Below, piece after piece: positions 14,283 to 21,657 of a DNA stretch of 21,801 bases. Under the pieces are notes generated by a model that saw nothing but the letters and a program-made list of their open reading frames with translations, was not told where the DNA came from and did no database searches. Numbering within the stretch: position 1 is the first letter of the stretch; each line of letters starts with the position of its first letter. The position numbers and the translations under genes are program-made. This stretch comes from DYHD01 sp964411065 (GTDB lineage Bacteria > Nitrospirota > Thermodesulfovibrionia > Thermodesulfovibrionales > Dissulfurispiraceae), in NCBI GenBank assembly GCA_964411065.1, contig CAYPJO010000027.1:1-21801 (forward strand), written 5' to 3'.

Positions 14283-14368
14283 TTGATATAATAGAAAGAA
14301 TAAAAAGAGGGGAAATAGAGATTTGCGCTCTTGTTTAAAGATTTTAAGCTTAAATGTTTAAGATTCAT
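14270..14368 (-). CDS. Putative Tyr/Phe-rich leader peptide of aroF-tyrA
   Basis: A 32-codon reading frame, ATG at 14368 and TAA at 14272-14270. Its second half reads LYFPSFYSFYYINYPA, with five Tyr and three Phe in 13 residues, exactly ahead of a strong hairpin that contains the stop codon. It starts 20 bases after the hisC stop, has no clear Shine-Dalgarno and could be translated by re-initiation. Position between the Phe-branch genes (pheA, hisC) and aroF-tyrA suits a Tyr/Phe-sensing attenuator. Such codons are also frequent by chance in pyrimidine-rich DNA, so confidence is moderate. Confidence 0.4.
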   Translation of the reverse strand: MNLKHLSLKSLNKSANLYFPSFYSFYYINYPA

Positions 14369-14388
14369 TTAGATGATTTTACCACAAC

Positions 14389-15495
14389 TCACTTAATTTT
14401 TTCTAAAACTATTTTCAATGACTCGATGAATCGTTCATTTTCATGGGGCAAACCAATGGTAACCCTCACTGCCTTAGGACCTACAGGCCTTATAATAACT
14501 CCCATTTTTAGTAGAGCATTAAAAAGAGTACCGGAATCAAAATCTAATGGTATATAAATAAAATTAGTTTCTGTTGGGATGTAATTTATTCCTAAGGCTT
14601 TTAGCTCTTTATATAGATACTTTTTGCCTGCCTCGTTGTTTTCTTTAGTCTTTTTTACATGTTCATCATCCCTCAAAGCATGGATTGCAGCTATTTGAGC
14701 TAATGAATTTGTATTAAAAGGCTCTCTAATTTTATTCATCTCCGTGATTATTTCCTTTTTAGAGATACCATACCCTATTCTAAGACCTGCAAGTCCATAG
14801 GCTTTAGAAAAGGTTCTAAGAATTAGTATATCTCTTCCTTCCTTTAAATATTTAAAAGAATCAGGATAATCAGGATCAGTAACATACTCAAAATATGCTT
14901 CATCTACTATTACTAAAACTCCTGTAGGGATTCTCTTCATAAAAATTTCAAATTCATCTTTTTTTACACTCGTCCCAGTAGGATTATTAGGATTGGCTAT
15001 AAAAACGACTTTAGTCTTTTCAGTAACTGCTTCTGCCATTTTTAAAAGATCATGCTTAAAATTTACATGGGATATCTCCCTTGCAATACCACCTACCGAT
15101 TGAACAGCAAGAGGATATACAATAAAGGAATGGCTTGAAAAGACCGCTTCATCCCCATATCCCATATATGTTCTAACTGCTATATCGAGCAGCTCATTGG
15201 AGCCATTACCTAATATAATCTCGTCATGAGATAGCTTTAAGCCCTTTTTTAAAAAGAAATTGCAGAGCGCTTCTTTTAGATAATAGCCCCCACCATCAGG
15301 ATATCTACTTACTCTGTCAGGATTGGTAAGAAACTCTTTTATGCCTTCTAAAGCTTTTGGAGAAGGTCCTAAAGGGTTTTCATTGGAAGCAAGTTTAATA
15401 GATTCTTTAATTCCCAATTCGCGTTCCAATTCTTCAATCGGTTTCCCAGGAACATAAGGCTTAATAGTAGATACATAGTCGAGTGATTTGAGCAT
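14389..15495 (-). CDS. hisC: Histidinol-phosphate/aromatic aminotransferase (HisC-like)
   Basis: Fold-type I PLP aminotransferase, 368 residues. SNENPLGPSPKAL (37-49), RYPDGGGYYLKE (64-75), GNGSNELLD (96-104), ANPNNPTGT (167-175), VDEAYFEY (197-204), the PLP-lysine motif TFSKAYGLAGLRIGYG (228-243) with K231, and VRVTIG (343-348). ATG at 15495 overlaps the pheA end closely (stop codon 15502-15500, five bases away) with GAGAGG upstream. In this setting, between prephenate dehydratase and DAHP synthase, it most likely transaminates phenylpyruvate and 4-hydroxyphenylpyruvate. It may also serve histidine synthesis if no other hisC exists, which cannot be told here. The family is certain; substrate is inferred from context. 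Confidence 0.93.
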   Translation of the reverse strand: MLKSLDYVSTIKPYVPGKPIEELERELGIKESIKLASNENPLGPSPKALEGIKEFLTNPDRVSRYPDGGGYYLKEALCNFFLKKGLKLSHDEIILGNGSNELLDIAVRTYMGYGDEAVFSSHSFIVYPLAVQSVGGIAREISHVNFKHDLLKMAEAVTEKTKVVFIANPNNPTGTSVKKDEFEIFMKRIPTGVLVIVDEAYFEYVTDPDYPDSFKYLKEGRDILILRTFSKAYGLAGLRIGYGISKKEIITEMNKIREPFNTNSLAQIAAIHALRDDEHVKKTKENNEAGKKYLYKELKALGINYIPTETNFIYIPLDFDSGTLFNALLKMGVIIRPVGPKAVRVTIGLPHENERFIESLKIVLEKIK

Positions 15496-15499
15496 TTCA

Positions 15500-16597
15500 T
15501 TACCTCTCTAAACTTTTATCTATGGGGTATGACCCCAAATGTTTTAAATATAGGCAAATTCCCTTTGTTTTTTCTATTGCTTCAGAAACTTTTTTATCTT
15601 CAATATGTCCTTCCATATCAATAAAGAAAATATACTCCCAAGCCCTCCTCTTTGAAGGACGCGATTCTATTTTATTAAGATTTATATTGGCTTCCTTGAA
15701 AGGTTGTAAGGATTCATATAAAGCTCCAGGTCTATCTCTAAGAGAAAATAATATAGATGTCTTATCATTTCCTGTTCTGGATGGATAGTCCTTGGATACA
15801 GCCAAAAATCTTGTGTAGTTTCTTTTGCTATCTTCAATATGTCTTTCTACAAAATTGAGATCATATATTTTTGCTGCAAGCTCACTGGCAATGGCTGCAG
15901 AGTCCTCGTCCTTTGAAGCTATTTCTGCTGCCCTTGAGGTGCTCGTTGCTTCAAGAATGGGAATGCCAGCCATATTTCTCTCGAGCCAAATTCTGCATTG
16001 CGCGGTAGCCTGGGGGTGAGAATAAATCTTTTTAATCTTACTCTTATCACCGCTCTTTGATACAAGATTGTGGGAAATCTCGAGCATAATTTCAGCGGCA
16101 ATCTTTAAGTCATAGTCCATAAACATATCAAGGGTATAGCTTACAACTCCCTCGTTGGAGTTCTCAATAGGGACTAACCCAAAATCAGCCTTATTGTTTT
16201 CAACTGCATCAAAGGTTGCTTTAATGCTCTCGACAGGTATGTAATCAGCTGAAGAACCAAAATGTCTGATGGCAGCAAGATGAGTAAAAGTCCCTTCCGG
16301 ACCAAGATAGGCTACCTTTAAGGGTTGTTCTAATGAGAGAGTTGCTGATAAAATTTCTCTGAAGATAAATTTAAGGGCATCATTTGGGAAAGGACCTTTA
16401 TTTAACTTAACTATTCGCTCTAATATAGCTCTTTCCCGTTCTGGTGAATAAAACTTTAGATTTAAAGCTCTTTTGATGTTTGCAATCTCAATAACAATTT
16501 TTGCTCTTTTATTGAGTATGTTCACCAGTTCTGAGTCTATGATGTCTATTTCTCTCCTAAGTTTTTCAATTTCATCTATGGCTGGGTTTTCTTTCAT
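15500..16597 (-). CDS. pheA: Bifunctional chorismate mutase / prephenate dehydratase (P-protein)
   Basis: Converts chorismate to prephenate and prephenate to phenylpyruvate, with Phe feedback. 365 residues: AroQ-type chorismate mutase helices (about 5-90; LRREIDIIDSELVNILNKRA), prephenate dehydratase (about 94-268; VAYLGPEGTFTH, PIENSNEG at 143-150, SHPQATAQC at 193-201, and the catalytic TRF at 262-264), and a C-terminal ACT domain (about 278-355) with the Phe-binding GALYE (291-295) and ESRP (311-314) motifs. First gene of the pheA-hisC-aroF-tyrA run. No Shine-Dalgarno precedes the ATG at 16597; a -10 box ends only 8 bases upstream, so the mRNA may be leaderless. Confidence 0.97.
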   Translation of the reverse strand: MKENPAIDEIEKLRREIDIIDSELVNILNKRAKIVIEIANIKRALNLKFYSPERERAILERIVKLNKGPFPNDALKFIFREILSATLSLEQPLKVAYLGPEGTFTHLAAIRHFGSSADYIPVESIKATFDAVENNKADFGLVPIENSNEGVVSYTLDMFMDYDLKIAAEIMLEISHNLVSKSGDKSKIKKIYSHPQATAQCRIWLERNMAGIPILEATSTSRAAEIASKDEDSAAIASELAAKIYDLNFVERHIEDSKRNYTRFLAVSKDYPSRTGNDKTSILFSLRDRPGALYESLQPFKEANINLNKIESRPSKRRAWEYIFFIDMEGHIEDKKVSEAIEKTKGICLYLKHLGSYPIDKSLER

Positions 16598-16605
16598 ACT
16601 TTTAA

Positions 16606-16635
16606 ATCATACAGTAAGAAGAGCCTTTTTTTCAA
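16606..16635 (-). promoter_or_regulatory. Candidate pheA promoter giving a leaderless mRNA
   Basis: On the minus strand TTGAAA (complement of 16630-16635), an 18-base spacer and TATGAT (complement of 16606-16611). The ATG follows 8 bases after the -10 box, about where transcription should start. This fits the absence of a ribosome binding site. Confidence 0.5.
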
Positions 16636-16898
16636 TTGATTTTCAGAAGCAAAAAATATGTTTTATATGCAGAATTTGCAAAGATTTTTTATTAGGAAGA
16701 CCGGCATTAAAAAGATAAACTTTACTATCCTTAAGGCTAAGATGGTTTTAATCTTTGACTCTTCATAATTTGGGGGATGAGTAGTCAAGGAGAAAAAAAT
16801 TTTTATGTAATGTCTTCTTTATTAATTAGCGTGATATTTAATGACTTTTTAGACCTCTTAGGGAGTTAAAAGATAAGTATGAAGGTTGTTTCCTTATT
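16636..16898. other. Non-coding stretch upstream of pheA
   Basis: No coding region of credible length. A short minus-strand frame MPVFLIKNLCKFCI (ATG near 16706) ends before the pheA promoter; with only two Phe codons it is not a convincing leader peptide. No riboswitch or terminator was recognised. Confidence 0.4.
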
Positions 16899-16931
16899 AT
16901 GGTCTCTGCTCTATTATAGAGCAGAGACCAT
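16899..16931 (-). terminator. 16-bp inverted repeat after hsp20, end of heat-shock operon
   Basis: Arms 16899-16914 and 16916-16931 are perfect reverse complements around one central base, starting 7 bases after the hsp20 stop codon. The position says terminator, but the minus strand continues AATAAGG without a T-run, so it may instead protect the mRNA 3' end or terminate inefficiently. Confidence 0.5.
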
Positions 16932-16938
16932 ATCTAAC

Positions 16939-17397
16939 TTACTTTATTTCAATCTTTATCTCCTTTGTTTTAGCCTCTTCCTTTTTGGCAAAGACTAACT
17001 CTAAAACTCCATTTTTCATAACAGCAGTAACATTGTTTTTGTCAACATCATTCGGCAATAAGAGGCTTCTTGAGAACTTTCCATAAGGCTTTTCTTTAAT
17101 ATAGTAGCTCTCTTCTTTGATTTCTTCAGACTTTTTAAACTCTCCCTTTATAGTAAGGGTGTCGTCAACTACAGAAATTTCAACATCCTCTTTATTCACA
17201 CCAGGCAAATCGACTCTCACAACCAAATCACTAATACGGTCGAACATCTCAACAACAGGGGTTATTGCCTCTGTTTTTGGCTTGAGATAGCCGATCCTCC
17301 TTTGGGCAAAAGGAGCAAAGAACTCCTCAAAAAGTTTGTCAATCTCTCTTCTCATTTCATCAAGTTCTTTAACAGGTGACCATTTTATAACAGACAT
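16939..17397 (-). CDS. Small heat-shock protein, Hsp20/alpha-crystallin family
   Basis: ATP-independent holdase chaperone that binds unfolding proteins and hands them to ClpB/DnaK. 152 residues: N-terminal arm (1-44) with WSPVKELDEMRREIDKLFEEFF, alpha-crystallin domain (about 45-137) with VRVDLPGVNKEDVEISV (60-76), KFSRSLLLP (107-115) and the hallmark KNGVLEL (128-134), and a C-terminal KIEIK with an IXI motif for oligomer assembly. ATG at 17397, strong Shine-Dalgarno AGGAGG. Last gene of dnaJ-hspR-clpB-hsp20, 93 bases after clpB. A 7-bp hairpin abuts its ribosome binding site. Confidence 0.97.
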   Translation of the reverse strand: MSVIKWSPVKELDEMRREIDKLFEEFFAPFAQRRIGYLKPKTEAITPVVEMFDRISDLVVRVDLPGVNKEDVEISVVDDTLTIKGEFKKSEEIKEESYYIKEKPYGKFSRSLLLPNDVDKNNVTAVMKNGVLELVFAKKEEAKTKEIKIEIK

Positions 17398-17403
17398 GTT
17401 AAA

Positions 17404-17426
17404 CCTCCTACCAGAGAAACTCTGGT
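17404..17426 (-). promoter_or_regulatory. Hairpin abutting the hsp20 Shine-Dalgarno
   Basis: On the minus strand ACCAGAG-TTT-CTCTGGT (complement of 17410-17426) ends directly at the AGGAGG (complement of 17404-17409). The bases TTTAACC just 5' could alternatively pair with GGTTTAA in the ribosome site (6 of 7 pairs). A thermosensor or coupling element is possible; it has not been shown. Confidence 0.4.
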
Positions 17427-17452
17427 TAAATTGTGTTTTTCTTTGTCATAAG

Positions 17453-17471
17453 AGAGCCAAAGGCTCTTTTT
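17453..17471. terminator. Hairpin between clpB and hsp20
   Basis: AGAGCC-AAA-GGCTCT with TTTTT following on the plus strand only; on the transcribed minus strand no T-run follows. It may be a processing or attenuation site that uncouples hsp20 from clpB levels rather than a real terminator. Confidence 0.35.
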
Positions 17472-17490
17472 ATAAAACTCTTGTTTTAAT

Positions 17491-20139
17491 TTATTTTATA
17501 ACCTCTGCAACAACAACTTCACTAAAGGTGATACCAGTACCTGGTTCATAATCCACCTCTATAGTCGAGCCTTCTTTAAATTTCTTACTCAGTAGACTCA
17601 TAGCAAGTGGATTTATTATCTCCCTCTGTATAGCTCTTTTAAGAGGTCGAGCACCATAAACTGGGTCGTAACCGATCTTTGCAATGTATTCAATAGCTCT
17701 CTCAGAAAGAACTATATCAAGCTTTTTTTCCTTGAAATACTTTCTCATACGCTCAATCTGTATGTTCACTATCTTCCTTAATAATTCTTGATTTAAAGGA
17801 TTGAATATAATTATTTCATCAATCCTATTCAAAAACTCAGGTCTAAAGAAAGCTTTTAGATCTGCCATAACTCTTTCTTTAAGATAATTATCATCCTCGC
17901 CAGCCCAATGATCCAAGGCTCCTTTAGACCTCTTTTCGAGAATCTCTTGGATATGGATACTCCCGATGTTAGAGGTTAGAATTACAACAGCATTTCTAAA
18001 ATCTACGGTTCTTCCATGCCCATCCGTTAGTCTACCGTCATCGAGGAGTTGCAATAGCAAGTTGAATACTTCTGGATGAGCCTTCTCCACTTCATCAAAG
18101 AGTATTACTGAATAAGGTTTCCTCCTAACTGCCTCTGTTAGCTGACCACCTTCTTCATATCCTACATATCCTGGAGGCGCTCCAATTAGTCTTGAGACTG
18201 TATGTCTTTCCTGATATTCGGACATATCAATTCTGATCATCGCTGTCTCATTATCGAATAAAAATTCTGCAATAGCTTTTGCAAGTTCCGTTTTACCTAC
18301 ACCTGTGGGACCGAGAAAGATGAATGAACCGATGGGCCTATTCGGATCCTGCAATCCTACACGAGCTCTCCTTATAGCGTTGGAGACAGCCTCTATAGCC
18401 TCATCCTGGCCAACCACTCTTTGTCTGAGTCTTTCTTCCATATGTATTAGCTTATGTGTCTCACTCTCAAGTAGTTTTGCAACAGGTATACCTGTCCACT
18501 TAGATATAACCTCTGCAATATCCTCCTCGCCTACTTCCTCTTTGAGCATTTTTCTTTTTGATTGAACCTCTGCAAGCTTTTCGTTTTCTCTCTCTAAAGC
18601 TTTCTTAAGTTCAATTAGCTTACCATATCTTAGTTCTGCAGCTTTCCCAAGATTTCCTTCTCTTTCAGCCATTTCTGACTCTATTTTTGTTTTTTCTATC
18701 TGCTCTTTTATTTCCATAATCTTCTGGATGATTTCTTTTTCAGCCAACCACTGAGCTCTTAGAATATCTCTTTGAGTTTGAAGCTCTTCGTATTCTTGGT
18801 TTATTTTTTTTAGCTTCTCCTGTGCATCCTTAGAATCATCCTTAGATAAACCTTTCTTCTCTATCTCTAACTGGATCATCCTTCTTTCTATTTCATCTAA
18901 TTCTAAGGGCATACTATCAATTTCCATCCTTAGTCTTGCAGATGCCTCATCTATTAGATCTATTGCTTTATCAGGTAAAAAGCGATCAGTAATATATCTC
19001 TGAGATAGAACTGCAGCAGCTATTAATGCAGAATCTGTTATCTTTACTCCGTGGTAGACTTCATACCTCTCCTTTAATCCTCTCAAAATAGATATTGTAT
19101 CCTCAACAGAGGGCTCTTTGATGAGTATAGGTTGAAACCTCCTTTCTAATGCAGGATCCTTTTCAATATACTTTCTGTATTCATTCACCGTCGTAGCCCC
19201 AATGCATCTTAGCTCACCCCTTGCAAGGGCAGGCTTCAGCATATTGGAGGCGTCAACAGCCCCTTCAGCTGCTCCAGCTCCAACAAGGGTATGAAGCTCA
19301 TCTATGAAAGTTATGATATTGCCTTCTGATTGTTGAATTTCCTTCAGTATAGCTTTGAGTCTTTCCTCAAATTCTCCTCTAAACTTAGAGCCCGCAATGA
19401 TACTAGCCATATCTATTGCAACAAGCCTTTTATTTTTTAAGCTATCTGGCACATCACCAGAAGCTATTCTTTGTGCTAATCCTTCCACTATTGCTGTTTT
19501 GCCGACTCCTGGGTCTCCTATTAGGACGGGATTATTCTTCGTTCTTCTTGAAAGGATCTGTATTATTCTTCTTATCTCTTCATCTCTACCAATTACTGGA
19601 TCAAGCTTGCCCATTTTTGCCAACTCTGTTAAATCTTTCCCATATCTTTTAAGAGCTTGATATTTTTCTTCAGGATTTGGATCAGTAACACTATGTACAC
19701 CTCTTATTTCCCTCATTGCTGATAAGATTTTGTCTTGGGTGACTCCATAGCTCTTCAGAATCTCTGTAGCAGAACCATAACTATTGACAATAGCAAGTAA
19801 TAAATGCTCAACGCTTATATACTCATCTTTTAGATGGATCGCCTCTTCATAAGCTTTTTCTAAAACTGATTTGAGTCTTGAGGATATATATAGTTGCCCT
19901 AAAGGGGTAGCTCCAATAACCTTTGGGAATTTATCAATTGCCTCTTCAACTTCTCTCATCAATAAATCAATATTTACCTTCAGCTTCTTTAGTATCTGTG
20001 TTGCTATCCCTTCGCTATCCATTAGCATTGAGTATAGAAGATGTTCAACATCTATTTGTTGGTTTCCTTTTTTTTCTGCAAGCAACTGAGACTGCTGCAA
20101 AGCTTCTTGAGTCTTTTGTGTTAATTTATCTAATCTCAT
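17491..20139 (-). CDS. clpB: ATP-dependent disaggregase ClpB (Hsp100)
   Basis: Hexameric AAA+ machine that threads proteins out of aggregates with DnaK/DnaJ. 882 residues, full length. Clp_N double repeat (1-145). NBD1 has Walker A GDPGVGKT (208-215), Walker B ITFIDE (276-281) and arginine pair R333/R334. The coiled-coil middle domain (about 405-530) distinguishes ClpB from ClpA/ClpC. NBD2 has Walker A GPTGVGKT (610-617), Walker B VILFDE (678-683), R772 in LNRIDE and sensor-2 GARPLKR (829-835). No ClpP-binding IGF/L loop was noted. ATG at 20139 after AAGGGGGT, 43 bases after hspR. Co-transcription with hspR suggests repression by HspR, as in actinobacteria. Confidence 0.98.
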   Translation of the reverse strand: MRLDKLTQKTQEALQQSQLLAEKKGNQQIDVEHLLYSMLMDSEGIATQILKKLKVNIDLLMREVEEAIDKFPKVIGATPLGQLYISSRLKSVLEKAYEEAIHLKDEYISVEHLLLAIVNSYGSATEILKSYGVTQDKILSAMREIRGVHSVTDPNPEEKYQALKRYGKDLTELAKMGKLDPVIGRDEEIRRIIQILSRRTKNNPVLIGDPGVGKTAIVEGLAQRIASGDVPDSLKNKRLVAIDMASIIAGSKFRGEFEERLKAILKEIQQSEGNIITFIDELHTLVGAGAAEGAVDASNMLKPALARGELRCIGATTVNEYRKYIEKDPALERRFQPILIKEPSVEDTISILRGLKERYEVYHGVKITDSALIAAAVLSQRYITDRFLPDKAIDLIDEASARLRMEIDSMPLELDEIERRMIQLEIEKKGLSKDDSKDAQEKLKKINQEYEELQTQRDILRAQWLAEKEIIQKIMEIKEQIEKTKIESEMAEREGNLGKAAELRYGKLIELKKALERENEKLAEVQSKRKMLKEEVGEEDIAEVISKWTGIPVAKLLESETHKLIHMEERLRQRVVGQDEAIEAVSNAIRRARVGLQDPNRPIGSFIFLGPTGVGKTELAKAIAEFLFDNETAMIRIDMSEYQERHTVSRLIGAPPGYVGYEEGGQLTEAVRRKPYSVILFDEVEKAHPEVFNLLLQLLDDGRLTDGHGRTVDFRNAVVILTSNIGSIHIQEILEKRSKGALDHWAGEDDNYLKERVMADLKAFFRPEFLNRIDEIIIFNPLNQELLRKIVNIQIERMRKYFKEKKLDIVLSERAIEYIAKIGYDPVYGARPLKRAIQREIINPLAMSLLSKKFKEGSTIEVDYEPGTGITFSEVVVAEVIK

Positions 20140-20182
20140 ACTATTACCCCCTTTTTAAAAGCCCTTAGCAGATCTTTGTTAA

Positions 20183-20539
20183 TTAATCCTTGTGTTTGAA
20201 AACATTTTTTAACCTCTCTTCAAATTCCTGTCTAATATTATCGTCTACAAATCTCATCATCTCTTCGATCTCATTCTGTAACATTTCTATTTTCTCCCTC
20301 ATTTTAAGTATGATATCAACTCCGGCTTTATTGACTCCTAATTCTTTAGTCAACTTTATAACAAGATTTAACCTCTCTATGTCCTCTTCTGAATAAAGCC
20401 TTTGTTTATTTATTCTCTTAGGACAAATGAATCCCTCTTTTTCATACATCCTCAGGGTCTGAGGGTGCACTTCTAACATCCTTGAGACAACGCTTATCAT
20501 ATATAAAGGTTCCTTTTTCTTTTCCCTTTTTCGCATCAT
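20183..20539 (-). CDS. hspR: MerR-family heat-shock repressor HspR
   Basis: 118-residue regulator that in other bacteria represses dnaK/clpB operons, with DnaK as co-repressor. Basic N-terminus (RKREKKK), MerR winged helix (12-55) with YMISVVSRMLEVHPQTLRMYEKEG, wing RINKQRLYSEEDIERL (42-57), then a helical dimerisation region (70-118). The first of two adjacent ATGs (20539 and 20536) overlaps the dnaJ stop codon as ATGA, so the genes are tightly coupled. No HAIR element (CTTGAGT-N7-ACTCAAG) was found upstream of dnaJ; a different dyad overlaps the -10 box there. Confidence 0.93.
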   Translation of the reverse strand: MMRKREKKKEPLYMISVVSRMLEVHPQTLRMYEKEGFICPKRINKQRLYSEEDIERLNLVIKLTKELGVNKAGVDIILKMREKIEMLQNEIEEMMRFVDDNIRQEFEERLKNVFKHKD

Positions 20540-21597
20540 ATTTTGAACTTTTCTCTCGGATTTTCCCTATATAATGATTCAATTACAGAGATAGCTTCTT
20601 TTGCTTTTTCTGTAACCTCCTTAGGAACTACTATCTTTATCTCCACATATTGGTCGCCCCGTTTCTTCGATTTTGGAGAGAAAAAGCCTTTTCCTGATAG
20701 TTTTAATTTTTGCCCGCTTTGTATACCTGCTGGAAGCTTCATTAATGTCATACCATCTATTGTGGGTACTTCTACTTTACTACCCAGCATTGCCTCGCCA
20801 ACCGTCACAGGAAGTTGAATATATATATCGTCCCCATCTCTTTTAAAGATAGGATGAGGTTTTAGTGTAACCTCCAGATGGAGATCTCCAGCAGGTCCAC
20901 CTCCTGAACCAGCATTACCTTTACCAGCAATCTTTACAACTGAGCCATTATCAACACCTGCTGGTATTTTTACATTCAGAGTCTCTGTCTGTAATATCTT
21001 TCCTTTACCCATACATCTTTTACAAGAGGTTGAATACTTGATACCTGTTCCTCCACACTCAGGGCATGATTGAGACATTCTAAAAAACCCCTTAGAAATT
21101 TTAAGATTTCCACTGCCATTACATTTTGCGCACTTATCATGATTTTCTGCACCTGTACCGTTACAAGCTTCACAGTTTACATACCGTGAATAGGTAATCG
21201 GTTTCGTTACACCTTTGAAAGCTTCTTCCATGGTCAATTCAATACCAACATAGATATCTTCACCTTTTAGGTAAGAGGAACCTCTTCTAAAAGAACTAAA
21301 GAGATCGCCAAAGATGTCGCCAAAATCAAAAGTCTCTTTGAAATCGTAGTTTTTAAATCCCTCATAGCCTTCAAAGGTTGTGCCATAATCGTCATACTCC
21401 TTACGCTTCTGAGGGTCACTAAGAACTGCATAAGCTTCGTTAATCTCTTTAAAGCGCTCTTCAGAGCTCTTATCACCTGGATTTAAGTCGGGATGATATT
21501 TTCGTGCTAACTTCCTAAAAGCCTTTTTTATCTCATCCTGAGTAGCATCTCTACTTACATTAAGAATCTTATAATAATCCTTTGATGTAGCTGGCAT
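20536..21597 (-). CDS. dnaJ: Co-chaperone DnaJ (zinc-finger type)
   Basis: Stimulates DnaK ATPase and delivers substrates. 353 residues: J domain (7-70) with HPD at 35-37, a short G/F-poor linker (about 75-108), and a zinc-binding domain with four CxxCxGxG repeats (C142/C145, C156/C159, C178/C181, C192/C195). C-terminal substrate-binding domains follow (about 205-345). Slightly shorter than classical DnaJ (about 375), because the glycine-rich linker is reduced. ATG at 21597 with AGAGG 6 bases upstream. Promoter-proximal gene of the heat-shock operon; no dnaK or grpE is in the window, so a second dnaJ next to dnaK elsewhere is likely. Confidence 0.97.
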   Translation of the reverse strand: MPATSKDYYKILNVSRDATQDEIKKAFRKLARKYHPDLNPGDKSSEERFKEINEAYAVLSDPQKRKEYDDYGTTFEGYEGFKNYDFKETFDFGDIFGDLFSSFRRGSSYLKGEDIYVGIELTMEEAFKGVTKPITYSRYVNCEACNGTGAENHDKCAKCNGSGNLKISKGFFRMSQSCPECGGTGIKYSTSCKRCMGKGKILQTETLNVKIPAGVDNGSVVKIAGKGNAGSGGGPAGDLHLEVTLKPHPIFKRDGDDIYIQLPVTVGEAMLGSKVEVPTIDGMTLMKLPAGIQSGQKLKLSGKGFFSPKSKKRGDQYVEIKIVVPKEVTEKAKEAISVIESLYRENPREKFKI

Positions 21598-21617
21598 TAC
21601 TTACCTCTGCTAAATAT

Positions 21618-21640
21618 ACTTTAGTAATATTATATAAAGT
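21618..21640. promoter_or_regulatory. Dyad over the -10 box of the heat-shock promoter
   Basis: ACTTTA (21618-21623) and TAAAGT (21635-21640), 11 bases apart, centred on the -10 hexamer. Position fits a repressor operator, and the co-encoded HspR is the obvious candidate. It does not match the HAIR or CIRCE consensus. Confidence 0.4.
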
Positions 21641-21657
21641 TTTTTTAGCTGTGTCAA
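21629..21657 (-). promoter_or_regulatory. Consensus sigma-70 promoter of dnaJ-hspR-clpB-hsp20
   Basis: On the minus strand TTGACA (complement of 21652-21657), a 17-base spacer and TATAAT (complement of 21629-21634): a perfect match to the vegetative consensus. Expected start near 21622, giving a leader of about 25 nt. Such strength argues for control by repression rather than by an alternative sigma factor. Confidence 0.85.

Noticed and set aside
16663..16706. Short minus-strand frame MPVFLIKNLCKFCI upstream of pheA as a Phe leader peptide
   Set aside because: Only two Phe codons, no following attenuator hairpin, and the likely pheA promoter lies downstream of it.
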